A DNA stretch of 64,000 nt from Thermoproteota archaeon (GTDB lineage: Archaea > Korarchaeota > Korarchaeia > Korarchaeales > Korarchaeaceae). The DNA is taken from contig JAOZGR010000001.1 of assembly GCA_027491485.1 (NCBI GenBank), positions 310,001 to 374,000 of the forward strand. Reading direction: 5' to 3'. The position numbers and the translations under genes are program-made. Position 1 is the first letter of the stretch. Each line of letters begins with the position of its first letter. Positions 1 through 8,083 of the stretch are shown piece after piece. A model generated the notes under the pieces. The model made no database searches, had not been told where the DNA came from, and worked only from the letters and a program-made list of their open reading frames with translations.

Positions 1-628
1 CAGCATCGACACCCTCTAGCTCGTGCTCATCCACAACAGGAATACCTCCTCCCCCAGAAGCTATCACTATTATTCCAGACTCTACCATCTTCCTTATTGC
101 TTCAATCTCGACCTGAGCTATTGGGTCTGGGGATGGAACAACCCTCCTCCATCCCTTACCCACATCATACTTCATTGTCCATCCTAATTTATCCATTTTC
201 TCTTTAGCTACATCTTCTGGATACCACGGGCCGATGAATTTAGTAGGATTGTTAAAGGCGGGATCGTCTCTACTAACAAGTACTTGTGTCACAACAGTAG
301 CTACAGGTATGTTGAGATTTGAGGATCTCAGCTCATTGATTAATGATTGCTGGATCATGTAGCCAATTAACCCTTGGCTCATCGCACCGCAGGCATGTAA
401 AGGCATTGGAGGTACTTGGGAAGAGCCTGCTTCCTGCTGGAGAAGAATTGCTCCTACCTGGGGACCATTTCCGTGAGTTACAACGAGCTTATATCCCATC
501 TTAATTAGTTCTACTAGTTGCCGGCTTGTCCTTCTTGCGTTATTCAACTGCTCCTCAAATCTACCTTCCTGCCCAAACTGTAGAAGGGCATTGCCACCTA
601 GGGCTACGGTAATAAGTTTGTTTGGCAA
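1..628 (-). CDS. arcC: Carbamate kinase (partial, C-terminus beyond left edge)
   Basis: Carbamate kinase interconverts ATP + carbamate and ADP + carbamoyl phosphate in the cytoplasm. Translating the minus strand from a TTG at 628 gives an N-terminus with VALGGNALL, then VVTHGNGPQVG, LHACGAMSQG and, near the edge, ASGGGGIPVV, all hallmarks of the amino acid kinase fold of this family. About 209 codons are present and the reading frame is open at base 1, so roughly the last third is missing. A GAGGTGAT Shine-Dalgarno (SD) site at 633-640 supports the TTG start. It lies 111 bases downstream of ornithine carbamoyltransferase on the same strand, so the pair probably makes or uses carbamoyl phosphate together, either in arginine/citrulline breakdown with ATP gain or in the reverse, anabolic direction. 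Confidence 0.93.
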   Translation of the reverse strand, partial: MPNKLITVALGGNALLQFGQEGRFEEQLNNARRTSRQLVELIKMGYKLVVTHGNGPQVGAILLQQEAGSSQVPPMPLHACGAMSQGLIGYMIQQSLINELRSSNLNIPVATVVTQVLVSRDDPAFNNPTKFIGPWYPEDVAKEKMDKLGWTMKYDVGKGWRRVVPSPDPIAQVEIEAIRKMVESGIIVIASGGGGIPVVDEHELEGVDA

Positions 629-739
629 TAATATCACCTCATCCCAGGATTTAACTTACCCAGCTACTGTAATTGGAGATTTGACCTCCCATATCAAGAT
701 AAAAATTTGGGTGGGCAGTTTTACTCATTTTCGTCCTCT

Positions 740-1681
740 CTACCTAACTAGTGCTGTCAGTATTGCAGCTTCGGTCCATAATCTGTTTTCTGCTTCATCG
801 AATACTACTGACCACTTACCCTCTATGACCTCCTCTGTCATCTCATTACCTCTGTATGCTGGGAGGCAGTGCATAAAGATTGCATGCTCCTTAGCTAAGT
901 TCATAACCTCAGGGGTTACTGTAAATGGCGCAAAATCCCTCTTTCTTTTCTCCTTCGTTTCCTCAGGTTTGCCCATGCTCCACCATGTGTTCGCATAAAC
1001 TATGTCCGCTCCTTTTACAGCCTCCTTGAGGTCATGTATAATCTCTAGTTTTGTCCCTCTTCTGGCAGCTTCCTGTTCGCCAAACTTCCATATTTCCTCA
1101 AGAGGTTCGTATCCGGGAGGGACGGCCAGTACTAAATCCATACCGAAGACAGGAGCTGTCGCAATTAGTGAGTGAGCTACATTCCATACATCTCCCGTGT
1201 AGACCATTTTTAGGCCTTCCCAATATCCGAACTTCTCTTTTATAGTCATAAGGTCAGCCATTGCTTGGCATGGGTGTTCTTCATCTGATAGAGCGTTTAC
1301 TACAGGGTTCTTCATGTATTTAGCGTATTCAACAATCTCCTCCTGTCCGAATGTCCTAATTACCAGCGCATCATAGTACCTATCTAACACCCTAGCTGTA
1401 TCCTTTAATGGCTCTCCCCTCTTCAGTTGCAGTTCATCGGGTCTCATATAGACTGAGAATCCACCAAGCCTGTAAATTGCAGACTGGAAAGAGTTCCTAG
1501 TTCGGGTAGAGGGTTTCTTGAATAGAAGACCTATGGCTTTACCCTCTAAGGGCTTAACCCTTATTCCGGAATACCAAGCCTTCTTAAGATCCATGGATAT
1601 CTGTATGAGGTATTCTAACTCCTCTCTAGTGAAGTCTCTGGTGGTTATAAAGTCCCTTCCTCTGAGATCGAATAATGCCAT
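740..1681 (-). CDS. argF: Ornithine carbamoyltransferase
   Basis: Transfers the carbamoyl group of carbamoyl phosphate to ornithine, giving citrulline. The 313-residue protein has normal family length and shows the carbamoyl-phosphate loop (KPSTRTRNSF, about residue 55), HPCQAMADL (about residue 138), and the ornithine-side motif MHCLPAYRGNEMTEE near the C-terminus. I chose the ATG at 1681 because a strong GGAGGTGG SD lies just upstream; an in-frame TTG directly precedes it. Carbamate kinase follows on the same strand, so a two-gene transcript is likely. The sequence cannot tell an anabolic enzyme from a catabolic one. Confidence 0.95.
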   Translation of the reverse strand: MALFDLRGRDFITTRDFTREELEYLIQISMDLKKAWYSGIRVKPLEGKAIGLLFKKPSTRTRNSFQSAIYRLGGFSVYMRPDELQLKRGEPLKDTARVLDRYYDALVIRTFGQEEIVEYAKYMKNPVVNALSDEEHPCQAMADLMTIKEKFGYWEGLKMVYTGDVWNVAHSLIATAPVFGMDLVLAVPPGYEPLEEIWKFGEQEAARRGTKLEIIHDLKEAVKGADIVYANTWWSMGKPEETKEKRKRDFAPFTVTPEVMNLAKEHAIFMHCLPAYRGNEMTEEVIEGKWSVVFDEAENRLWTEAAILTALVR

Positions 1682-1754
1682 CAAACCACCTCCTAGTTAG
1701 GTCGTAGGTAGTAAGAGAAGTAACTTACCTAAGAACCTTTCCAAGGTGCCAGGG

Positions 1755-1825
1755 GTGCCCAGTAAGGGGAAATTTAGTACAAAAATCTCGATAATCGTAT
1801 TGATTTTTTCTATCCCACTGGGCAC
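1755..1825. repeat. Spaced inverted repeat near argF start
   Basis: GTGCCCAGT (1755-1763) and ACTGGGCAC (1817-1825) are perfect 9-base complements 53 bases apart. With G/C-rich bases next to them (GGGGA and TCCC), the paired stem could be longer. It could be a looped operator or an RNA stem. Confidence 0.4.
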
Positions 1826-1929
1826 ACACTGTTATAGTTGTGGAGCTATGTATAATATCGTTATGCTGAATTCACATGTAGTGCAGTAGGAATTTACACG
1901 ATAAAGGTTAGTAGATGTTACGAATCTGA

Positions 1930-1948
1930 AGAAGGAGATCCTCCTTCT
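1930..1948. promoter_or_regulatory. Candidate operator (8-3-8 inverted repeat) upstream of liv genes
   Basis: AGAAGGAG, a 3-base centre (ATC) and CTCCTTCT form a perfect inverted repeat that ends 12 bases before the TATA-like element of the transporter operon. The size and dyad symmetry fit a dimeric regulator site, for example of the Lrp/AsnC type common in archaea. No regulator gene is adjacent, so the regulator assignment is inference. Confidence 0.45.
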
Positions 1949-1960
1949 GACCAATGAACA

Positions 1961-1969
1961 TTTAAAAGG
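1961..1969 (+). promoter_or_regulatory. TATA-box-like promoter element for the liv operon
   Basis: TTTAAAAGG lies about 31-39 bases before the ATG of the substrate-binding protein. With the usual archaeal TATA-to-start distance of about 25 bases, transcription would begin near 1990 and give a very short leader with a GGGGG stretch as ribosome site. Confidence 0.5.
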
Positions 1970-1999
1970 AAGCTATAATCCTAAGATGGGGGGAACCTC

Positions 2000-3211
2000 A
2001 TGGCCCTCGGTAAAGGAACTCTCATCGGAGTAGTCGTCCTGATAGTAGTTGTTATAGCTGCTGCCTATCTTGTCTTGGCCCCAACTGGCCCAGCAGCTGG
2101 AGGAACGGTCAAGGTTGGTCTCATAGCCCCTCTCACTGGAGGTTTAGCTGAACACGGCTTAGACATGAAGCAAGCAGCCATTCTAGCAGTCGATGAGATA
2201 AATGAGCAGGGAGGGATCTTAGGCAAGAAAATCGAGCTAGTAATAGAAGATACCGAGTGTAACCCAACTAAAGCAACTGCTGCAGTTCAGAAGCTCTTGA
2301 CTCAGGAGAATGTCTACGCAGTATTTGGTGAGTACTGTTCTACTGTCACTCTGGCAGTCCAGCCATCAATAATGGAGGCAAAGAGGCTGCTCTTCGTCCC
2401 CGTCTCAGTAGCTACAAAGATCACTGAGCAAGGATACAAGTACACTTTCAGGACCTGTGCAAACCAGTGGATGCAGACCACTCAGAATGCTGATTGGGTC
2501 GTCGAGCATTTGAAGCCCAAGACCGCTGCTATGCTTGGAATAAATGATGACTATGGCAGGGAAGGCCTAAAGATTTGGGGAGAGAGAGTCAAGTCCAAGG
2601 GAGTGAAGATAGTTGCTGAGGAGTATTTCGACAAGGGAACAACAGACTTCACATCCCAGCTGTCGAAGATAAAGGCGGCCAATCCAGATGTCATATTCGT
2701 AGTGGCTAATATCAGGGATGCAGCTAACATACTCAAGCAGGCCCATGAGATAGGGCTCTATAAGCAGTTCGTTATGCTTGGAGGAGTTACCAGCGACGAG
2801 TTCCTCAAGCTGGCTGGTGATGATGCACTGGGCCTCGTACATGTCAGCTACTTCGAGCCAACTACCAAGAGAAAGGTAGCCAGGGAATTCGTAGAGAAGT
2901 TTAAGAAGCGGTGGGGAAGATTCCCGGCCATGTACGCAGCTGGAGTATACGACGCTTTCTTAGCCTTCAAGTTGGGAGTTGAGAAGGCTGGAACATGGGA
3001 TGTTGATAAGGTTGCAGATGCCATAAGGTCCCTCAAGTTTGAGGGAGCCCAAGGACTAAACATATACTTTGACGAGAATGGACAAGCCCAGACTAAGGTA
3101 TTACTAGTACAGGTCCAGAAAGTGGATGGTGAGCTAAAGAGGGTAATTCTCTATCCTCCTGAGGACAAACAGGGAGAATATATACCGCCAGAGAAGTTTA
3201 AGGGAGGTTAA
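2000..3211 (+). CDS. livJ: Branched-chain amino acid ABC transporter, substrate-binding protein
   Basis: Periplasmic-binding-protein-like type I receptor (Leu/Ile/Val-binding family), held on the outer face of the membrane. Residues 7-30 form a hydrophobic N-terminal anchor (LIGVVVLIVVVIAAAYLV), followed by a short Pro/Ala/Gly linker and the mature fold starting at VKVGLIAPLTGGLAEHG. EINEQGGILGKKIELVIED and later segments are typical of the family, and 403 residues is normal length. It is the first gene of a five-gene operon with both permeases and both ATPases, so it most likely feeds branched-chain or related amino acids to them. No lipobox cysteine is visible, so anchoring is by the transmembrane segment. 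Confidence 0.93.
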   Translation: MALGKGTLIGVVVLIVVVIAAAYLVLAPTGPAAGGTVKVGLIAPLTGGLAEHGLDMKQAAILAVDEINEQGGILGKKIELVIEDTECNPTKATAAVQKLLTQENVYAVFGEYCSTVTLAVQPSIMEAKRLLFVPVSVATKITEQGYKYTFRTCANQWMQTTQNADWVVEHLKPKTAAMLGINDDYGREGLKIWGERVKSKGVKIVAEEYFDKGTTDFTSQLSKIKAANPDVIFVVANIRDAANILKQAHEIGLYKQFVMLGGVTSDEFLKLAGDDALGLVHVSYFEPTTKRKVAREFVEKFKKRWGRFPAMYAAGVYDAFLAFKLGVEKAGTWDVDKVADAIRSLKFEGAQGLNIYFDENGQAQTKVLLVQVQKVDGELKRVILYPPEDKQGEYIPPEKFKGG

Positions 3212-3269
3212 CCTCTCCTTCTTCCTATACCATTCCTTTTTTATTTAGGTAAATACGGAGGTGCTCTTA

Positions 3270-4184
3270 ATGATAGTACAGCCCATAGAGGTAATAGAGC
3301 AAGTAATCCTTGGGCTAATGATAGGAGGTATCTATGGGATCATTGGTGTAGGTCTCACCATGATCTTCGGTGTAATGAGACTCAGCAACTTCGCACATGG
3401 AGAGTTTTACATGATAGGAGCTTACATAGCATTCACTCTAGTGTCTGTCACGGGAGGCGACCCGTACATAGTTGCTCCACTAGCAGCAATAGCTGTCGGA
3501 TTGATAGGCATTCTCATAAATAAGTTGCTATTTAAACCTCTTTACGAGGAAATGAAGGAAATAAAAGGAGGAGCTGCCTTCTATTTCCAAGATTTAAGGT
3601 TCATAATGCTGACAATAGGCCTCTCCATTCTGTTCGTAGACTTAGCTCTTGTACTATGGGGCCCAATCCCATTATCAATACCAAGTCCCTTAACAGAAGT
3701 TAGAGTCATCATCCCAGGAGGTCTCTCCTTTAGTCTAGCCAGGATCATCACATTCATAGTTGCTGTTGCTACTTTGGCAGCTCTCTATACATTCCTTAAA
3801 GTAACTAAGACGGGTAAAGCTATAAGAGCAACTTCCCAGAATCCCTCCGCTGCCATGCTCGTAGGCATAAACACCTATAAGATATACGACATCACCATGT
3901 TCCTATCAACTGCTCTAGCTGCGCTAGCTGGGTGCATTTTAGCCCCTATATACAATGTGTATCCAACTATGGGATTGGACGTAGTCGCTAAGGCCTTCGT
4001 AGTAGTGATAACCGGAGGGATGGGAAATGTCATTGGAAGCATCCTAGCTGGCTTTCTAATAGGATTAGCAGAGAACCTGGGTGGGCTTTTCCTAGGAACT
4101 GAGTATAAGCAGGTCGTGGCCTTCATAATAATGATAATCGTGCTGTGGCTGAAGCCTGAGGGGATACTGGGAGGTAAGAAGTGA
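3270..4184 (+). CDS. livH: Branched-chain amino acid ABC transporter permease LivH
   Basis: Integral membrane permease with multiple transmembrane helices. The family pattern GGIYGIIGVGLTMIFGVMRLSNFAHGEFYMIGAY is present near the N-terminus in overlapping short motifs (GLTMIFGVMRLSN, AHGEFYMIGAY), and the EAA-like coupling region includes ATSQNPSAAMLVGIN. I chose ATG 3270 over the in-frame GTG at 3261 because a CGGAGGTG SD at 3256-3262 is then well spaced. The stop codon shares one base with the ATG of livM (TGATG), which indicates translational coupling. About 304 residues, normal length. Confidence 0.93.
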   Translation: MIVQPIEVIEQVILGLMIGGIYGIIGVGLTMIFGVMRLSNFAHGEFYMIGAYIAFTLVSVTGGDPYIVAPLAAIAVGLIGILINKLLFKPLYEEMKEIKGGAAFYFQDLRFIMLTIGLSILFVDLALVLWGPIPLSIPSPLTEVRVIIPGGLSFSLARIITFIVAVATLAALYTFLKVTKTGKAIRATSQNPSAAMLVGINTYKIYDITMFLSTALAALAGCILAPIYNVYPTMGLDVVAKAFVVVITGGMGNVIGSILAGFLIGLAENLGGLFLGTEYKQVVAFIIMIIVLWLKPEGILGGKK

Positions 4185-5146
4185 TGTTAGGAATAAGTCG
4201 GAAGGTAGTACTAGAAACCGCTAAGTACTATATTGTAGCTGCCCTTCTATTAATCCCCCTACCATTAGCTGGAGACTATGTAACGCATGTAGCTATACTC
4301 GTTATGCTATATACGATAACAGCAGCTAGCTTAGACATTCTGGTTGGATATACTGGAAGGCTTTCGCTCGGACATGCTGCATTTTTCGCAGTCGGTGCTT
4401 ATACCTCGACACTCCTGGCTATGAATCTAGGTGTTAGCCCTTGGATAGGCATCTTTGCTGGAGGAATAATGGCATCTATCTTTGGCTTAATATTAGGCAT
4501 ACCATCCTTGAAGCTAAGAGGTCCATACCTAGCGATTGCTACACTTGGGTTCGGAGTTGTCGTATGGCTCATGCTGATCAACCTAGATTGGTTAACGAGA
4601 GGCCCTCTGGGAATACCCGGAATCCCGCCTCTGCCCAGTATAGGCCCGATAGATTTCAGAAATAAAGTATCCTTCTACTACGTAGCCCTACTATTCACCG
4701 TTATTAGCATCTTCCTGCTTCACTTACTAACCAAGTCAAGGGCAGGTAGGATCTTCGTAGCTATAAGAGAAGATGAGGATGCTGCGCTTTCTATTGGGGT
4801 CGATGTGCCTTTATTCAAGGTATATGCCTTTCTCGTAGCCACATTCTTCGCGGGTATATCGGGTGGACTATATGCCCACTACCTGAGGTATATAAGTCCA
4901 GAGATCTCTACTCTATCAGAGTCGATATACATGCTCTCCATGACAATAATAGGTGGTTTTGGCACACTAATAGGGCCGGTTATGGGTGCTATCGTCTTAT
5001 CACTGCTACAAGAACTCCTGAGATCATACTTAGAGTACAGGTATCTGATTTACGGTCTCCTAATAGTACTAGTGATGAGATTCTTTCCAAAGGGGATATA
5101 TGGCATTATAGAACTGTTCCTTGAGAAAGCAGGAGGTGGTAAGTGA
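4184..5146 (+). CDS. livM: Branched-chain amino acid ABC transporter permease LivM
   Basis: Second permease of the transporter, predicted polytopic. Recognisable segments are LVGYTGRLSLGHAAFFAVGA, LRGPYLAIATLGFG and the coupling segment AIREDEDAALSIGVD, all typical of LivM. The ATG at 4184 overlaps the livH stop by one base and has GGGAGGT 8 bases upstream, so it was preferred to the GTG at 4181. The stop in turn overlaps the ATG of livG. About 320 residues. Confidence 0.93.
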   Translation: MLGISRKVVLETAKYYIVAALLLIPLPLAGDYVTHVAILVMLYTITAASLDILVGYTGRLSLGHAAFFAVGAYTSTLLAMNLGVSPWIGIFAGGIMASIFGLILGIPSLKLRGPYLAIATLGFGVVVWLMLINLDWLTRGPLGIPGIPPLPSIGPIDFRNKVSFYYVALLFTVISIFLLHLLTKSRAGRIFVAIREDEDAALSIGVDVPLFKVYAFLVATFFAGISGGLYAHYLRYISPEISTLSESIYMLSMTIIGGFGTLIGPVMGAIVLSLLQELLRSYLEYRYLIYGLLIVLVMRFFPKGIYGIIELFLEKAGGGK

Positions 5147-5892
5147 TGAATATACTCGAGGTAAAGGGAGTTACAAAGACGTTCGGAGGCTTAGTGGCTG
5201 TAAATAATGTAAGCTTTGAGGTCTCAAAGGGGGAGATCTTTGGTATCATAGGGCCTAATGGAGCAGGAAAAACTACGCTGTTCAATGTAATAAGTGGTTT
5301 CTACAGGCCCGATAAAGGAAGGATATTCTTTGATGGTAAAGAGATCACAGGACAGAAGCCGCATAAGTTAGCTAAGCTAGGTTTAACGAGGACTTGGCAG
5401 ATAGTTAAACCCTTCCTAGGCATGAAGGTACTGGACAATGTTTTGGTTTCCATATATGCCACAAAGGGCATAGTAACGGGCATGAGTGAAGAGGAAGCCA
5501 TAAGAAGGGCTGAGGAGATCTTAGATTTCGTTGGTCTTCTTCACAGGAAGGACCTCCTCGCCGAGGCACTACCTCATGGTGAGAGGAAGAGGCTAGAAAT
5601 AGCAAGGGCTCTAGCTACGGATCCTAAACTACTGATGTTGGACGAACCTGCAGGAGGACTTACCCCTACTGAGATGGACGAGGTAATGGATGTAGCTAGG
5701 AGGGTTAGGGAGTCAGGGATAACTGTTATCGTAATAGAACATAATATGAGAGTCATTATGAACATCTGCGAGAGAATTATGGTCTTAAACTTTGGGAGAA
5801 AAATAGCTGAAGGGACTCCCGAGGAAATATCCACAAATGAGGAAGTTATAAAGGCTTATCTGGGTGAGAGGTTCTATGTTAAAGGTCGATAA
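5146..5892 (+). CDS. livG: Branched-chain amino acid ABC transporter ATPase LivG
   Basis: Cytoplasmic nucleotide-binding subunit. Walker A is GPNGAGKTT (about residue 36), the signature region is the LivG-type LPHGERKRLEIARALA, Walker B is LLMLDEPAGGL, and the H-loop is VIVIEHNM. The signature begins with HGE rather than the canonical LSGGQ, which is usual for LivG. The start overlaps the livM stop by one base and is preceded by GGAGGTGG. It pairs with LivF to power import. Confidence 0.94.
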   Translation: MNILEVKGVTKTFGGLVAVNNVSFEVSKGEIFGIIGPNGAGKTTLFNVISGFYRPDKGRIFFDGKEITGQKPHKLAKLGLTRTWQIVKPFLGMKVLDNVLVSIYATKGIVTGMSEEEAIRRAEEILDFVGLLHRKDLLAEALPHGERKRLEIARALATDPKLLMLDEPAGGLTPTEMDEVMDVARRVRESGITVIVIEHNMRVIMNICERIMVLNFGRKIAEGTPEEISTNEEVIKAYLGERFYVKGR

Positions 5893-6583
5893 TGTTTCAG
5901 CTGCTTATGGTAAGGCTCTCGCTCTTAAAGAGGTTTCTCTCAGGGTGGAGAAGGGAGAAATAGTATCTCTCATAGGAGCGAATGGAGCGGGGAAAACCAC
6001 CACCCTAAGAGTGATTTCAGGGATGATACGGCCGCTAAAGGGCGAAGTTACATTCGAAGGTAGGTCTATAGTCGGTTTAGAACCTTACCAGATCACCTCT
6101 ATTGGGATAATACATGTACCAGAGGGGAGAGGGCTGTTCCCTGAGATGACTGTCAGAGAGAACTTAGAAATGGGCGCGTTCCTCAGGACTGATAAGGACT
6201 CTATAAATGAGGACTTAGAATTCGTTTATTCGCTATTCCCAGTTTTAAAGGAGAGGGAAAAGCAGTTGGCGGGTACATTAAGCGGAGGAGAACAGCAGAT
6301 GTTAGCTATAGGTAAAGGGCTGATGGGGAATCCGAAGCTCCTAATGCTCGATGAACCGTCTCTAGGACTTGCTCCTATGCTAGTAGATAAGATATTTGAG
6401 ACTATAGTACAGATAAATAAGGAGAAGGGGACGACAATACTAGTAGCTGAACAAAATGCTTACATGGCATTAACAAGCTCCCATAGGGCATATGTCATAG
6501 AAAATGGAGTCACGGTTATGGAGGGTACAGGAGAAGAGCTTCTCGGAAATGAGCATGTAAGGAAAGCCTACCTGGGCATATAA
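5876..6583 (+). CDS. livF: Branched-chain amino acid ABC transporter ATPase LivF
   Basis: Second cytoplasmic ATPase of the transporter. Walker A GANGAGKTT, signature LSGGEQQMLAIGKGL, Walker B LLMLDEPSLGLAP and the switch segment TTILVAEQNAY are all present. ATG 5876 gives the family start MLKVDNVSAAYGK; an in-frame GTG lies at 5864. The gene overlaps the end of livG by 17 bases, consistent with coupled translation. It closes the operon; the 37 bases before the convergent AcnX gene are T-rich and could terminate transcription. Confidence 0.94.
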   Translation: MLKVDNVSAAYGKALALKEVSLRVEKGEIVSLIGANGAGKTTTLRVISGMIRPLKGEVTFEGRSIVGLEPYQITSIGIIHVPEGRGLFPEMTVRENLEMGAFLRTDKDSINEDLEFVYSLFPVLKEREKQLAGTLSGGEQQMLAIGKGLMGNPKLLMLDEPSLGLAPMLVDKIFETIVQINKEKGTTILVAEQNAYMALTSSHRAYVIENGVTVMEGTGEELLGNEHVRKAYLGI

Positions 6584-6619
6584 CCTCCAAAATACTTTAC
6601 TTATTTTCTCTTTTATTGT

Positions 6620-8083
6620 TTATTCTCTCCTGCTGTATCTTTCTATGATCTCCCTTAAGCTAAGTAGCTCTACATCGAGTCCTCTTAAAGATCTGAGGTA
6701 TTTTGCAGCTTTTGTGGAGTTAGTAGTAACTTTCTTTATTCCCATCTCTTCTAGGGGAGACACTACCATGCAGGTATCCGCCCATACTTTCGCTCCAAAG
6801 TTCCTTATTGTAGCCCATATTGAGGTTCCCTCTACCAGTGATAAGATTGTCCTAGAGGTATATAACCAGAATGTTTTAAGCGCTTTCCTCCCCTTCACGA
6901 GGATAGCTAACTCCTTGAATTCTTGGAGGGACATGTGTGGGCACCCTAGGACTACTAGATCGGTGCCTCCATCAAATGTACTTAGTTCCTCTCTGACACC
7001 AGCTAAATCCTTCTTATTAACCGAAATAGACTTTGATGCACGAGTTTTGGCCTCGGGAGTCACTTTTGGAATATGGTACATTTCAATCGAGCCTGATGAT
7101 GCTCCAGCTGCTGCTAGAGCTTTCAGTTTAGGTAAATTAGGCTCCTTTAACCCTGTATAAATGGGAATGGAGTTAGGGTGCTCATGTCCAACAAGATAGG
7201 CCAGTTCGTAGTATTCGATAGTATCCCTTATTTCAGGAGCTACTACTTCTAAGCTAGGGTTTCTATTCTCGTTCAAGTGCATCCCATAGAGTGGAGTATA
7301 CCCTACAGCAGCAACGACTATGGTCTTTGTACCTCCTTCCCTATTAGTCCTGGCGCCTATAGCACTGTTTACATATGAAACAGCGCTAGACTCCCCCCAA
7401 GATATATGTTCTGCATATCTTGGGAGATTTCCGGAGAGATATGGTGTACAGGTAAAGGAAGGCAGTGCTCCCATGCTCAAAAGTGACTCTACTATGTCTA
7501 ACTGCCCTCTCGCGAATTTATCTGGTATTCCCATCTCTCTCCATCTAACTAGATCCATTCCTAGGGGATTCGTCGTTGCAATTACCCTGAAATTCACCTT
7601 GTTCTTGAGGCTTGCCAGCCATTCTCTTCCATATTCACCTATTGTAGCGTATGATACGCCTGATATATGAACGGAGCCTACCTTTATGAATCCCCTTGCA
7701 TCTGAGATAGAAGCTTCCTTCTCTAGATATCTCTTGAATTCCTCGTAGACTTCCTCGGTGATCTCAAGCTTTACTTCTCTAGCTCCTTTTATTTCGACAG
7801 GTATTCCTGCTAACTCGGCGCTTATCGTGATGCTGTCAGGTTCCTCAAGTACAATCTTAGCTGGAGCCATACCATATTTCCTTAGAGCAAAGAATGTGTA
7901 GGCGCCCACTGTCGAGCCTATTGAATGTGGTATGTATACCACTTTTCCAGCAAGACTCTCCCCATATTGCGGGTGATCCTTCTGAACTATCTTTCCAGTC
8001 CTGTGATCTATGCCATCTAGCCAAGAAATTGGTGCTGTAAGTCTCAACTCAGTCAAATCTCTGTGAACCCCCTGACAGTCCAA
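6620..8083 (-). CDS. Fused aconitase-X protein, candidate phosphomevalonate dehydratase
   Basis: AcnX-family hydro-lyase with both parts in one chain. Residues about 15-100 match the small swivelling subunit (ISWLDGIDHRTGKI, IPHSIGSTVGAYTFFAL) and the remainder the large catalytic subunit. Three cysteines likely to hold the Fe-S cluster are visible in FTCTPYLSGNLP, LVVLGCPHMS and WADTCMVV. In archaea this family includes mevalonate-5-phosphate dehydratase, usually two separate polypeptides; bacterial AcnX proteins are often fused and act on hydroxyproline. The UbiD homologue and prenyl synthase in this window favour the isoprenoid role, but this is inference. The TTG at 8083 has a GAGGTTGG SD; a TTG at 8056 overlapping the upstream stop is the alternative. 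Confidence 0.82.
   Translation of the reverse strand: MDCQGVHRDLTELRLTAPISWLDGIDHRTGKIVQKDHPQYGESLAGKVVYIPHSIGSTVGAYTFFALRKYGMAPAKIVLEEPDSITISAELAGIPVEIKGAREVKLEITEEVYEEFKRYLEKEASISDARGFIKVGSVHISGVSYATIGEYGREWLASLKNKVNFRVIATTNPLGMDLVRWREMGIPDKFARGQLDIVESLLSMGALPSFTCTPYLSGNLPRYAEHISWGESSAVSYVNSAIGARTNREGGTKTIVVAAVGYTPLYGMHLNENRNPSLEVVAPEIRDTIEYYELAYLVGHEHPNSIPIYTGLKEPNLPKLKALAAAGASSGSIEMYHIPKVTPEAKTRASKSISVNKKDLAGVREELSTFDGGTDLVVLGCPHMSLQEFKELAILVKGRKALKTFWLYTSRTILSLVEGTSIWATIRNFGAKVWADTCMVVSPLEEMGIKKVTTNSTKAAKYLRSLRGLDVELLSLREIIERYSRRE

Larger units (their letters stand above)
1682..1999. other. Divergent intergenic region between argF and the liv operon
   Basis: This 318-base A+T-rich stretch separates two divergent transcripts and holds no credible reading frame. 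It contains a TATA-like element, a short perfect inverted repeat near the liv promoter and a longer spaced inverted repeat nearer argF; these are listed separately. Nothing resembling a tRNA or other known RNA was seen. Confidence 0.7.
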
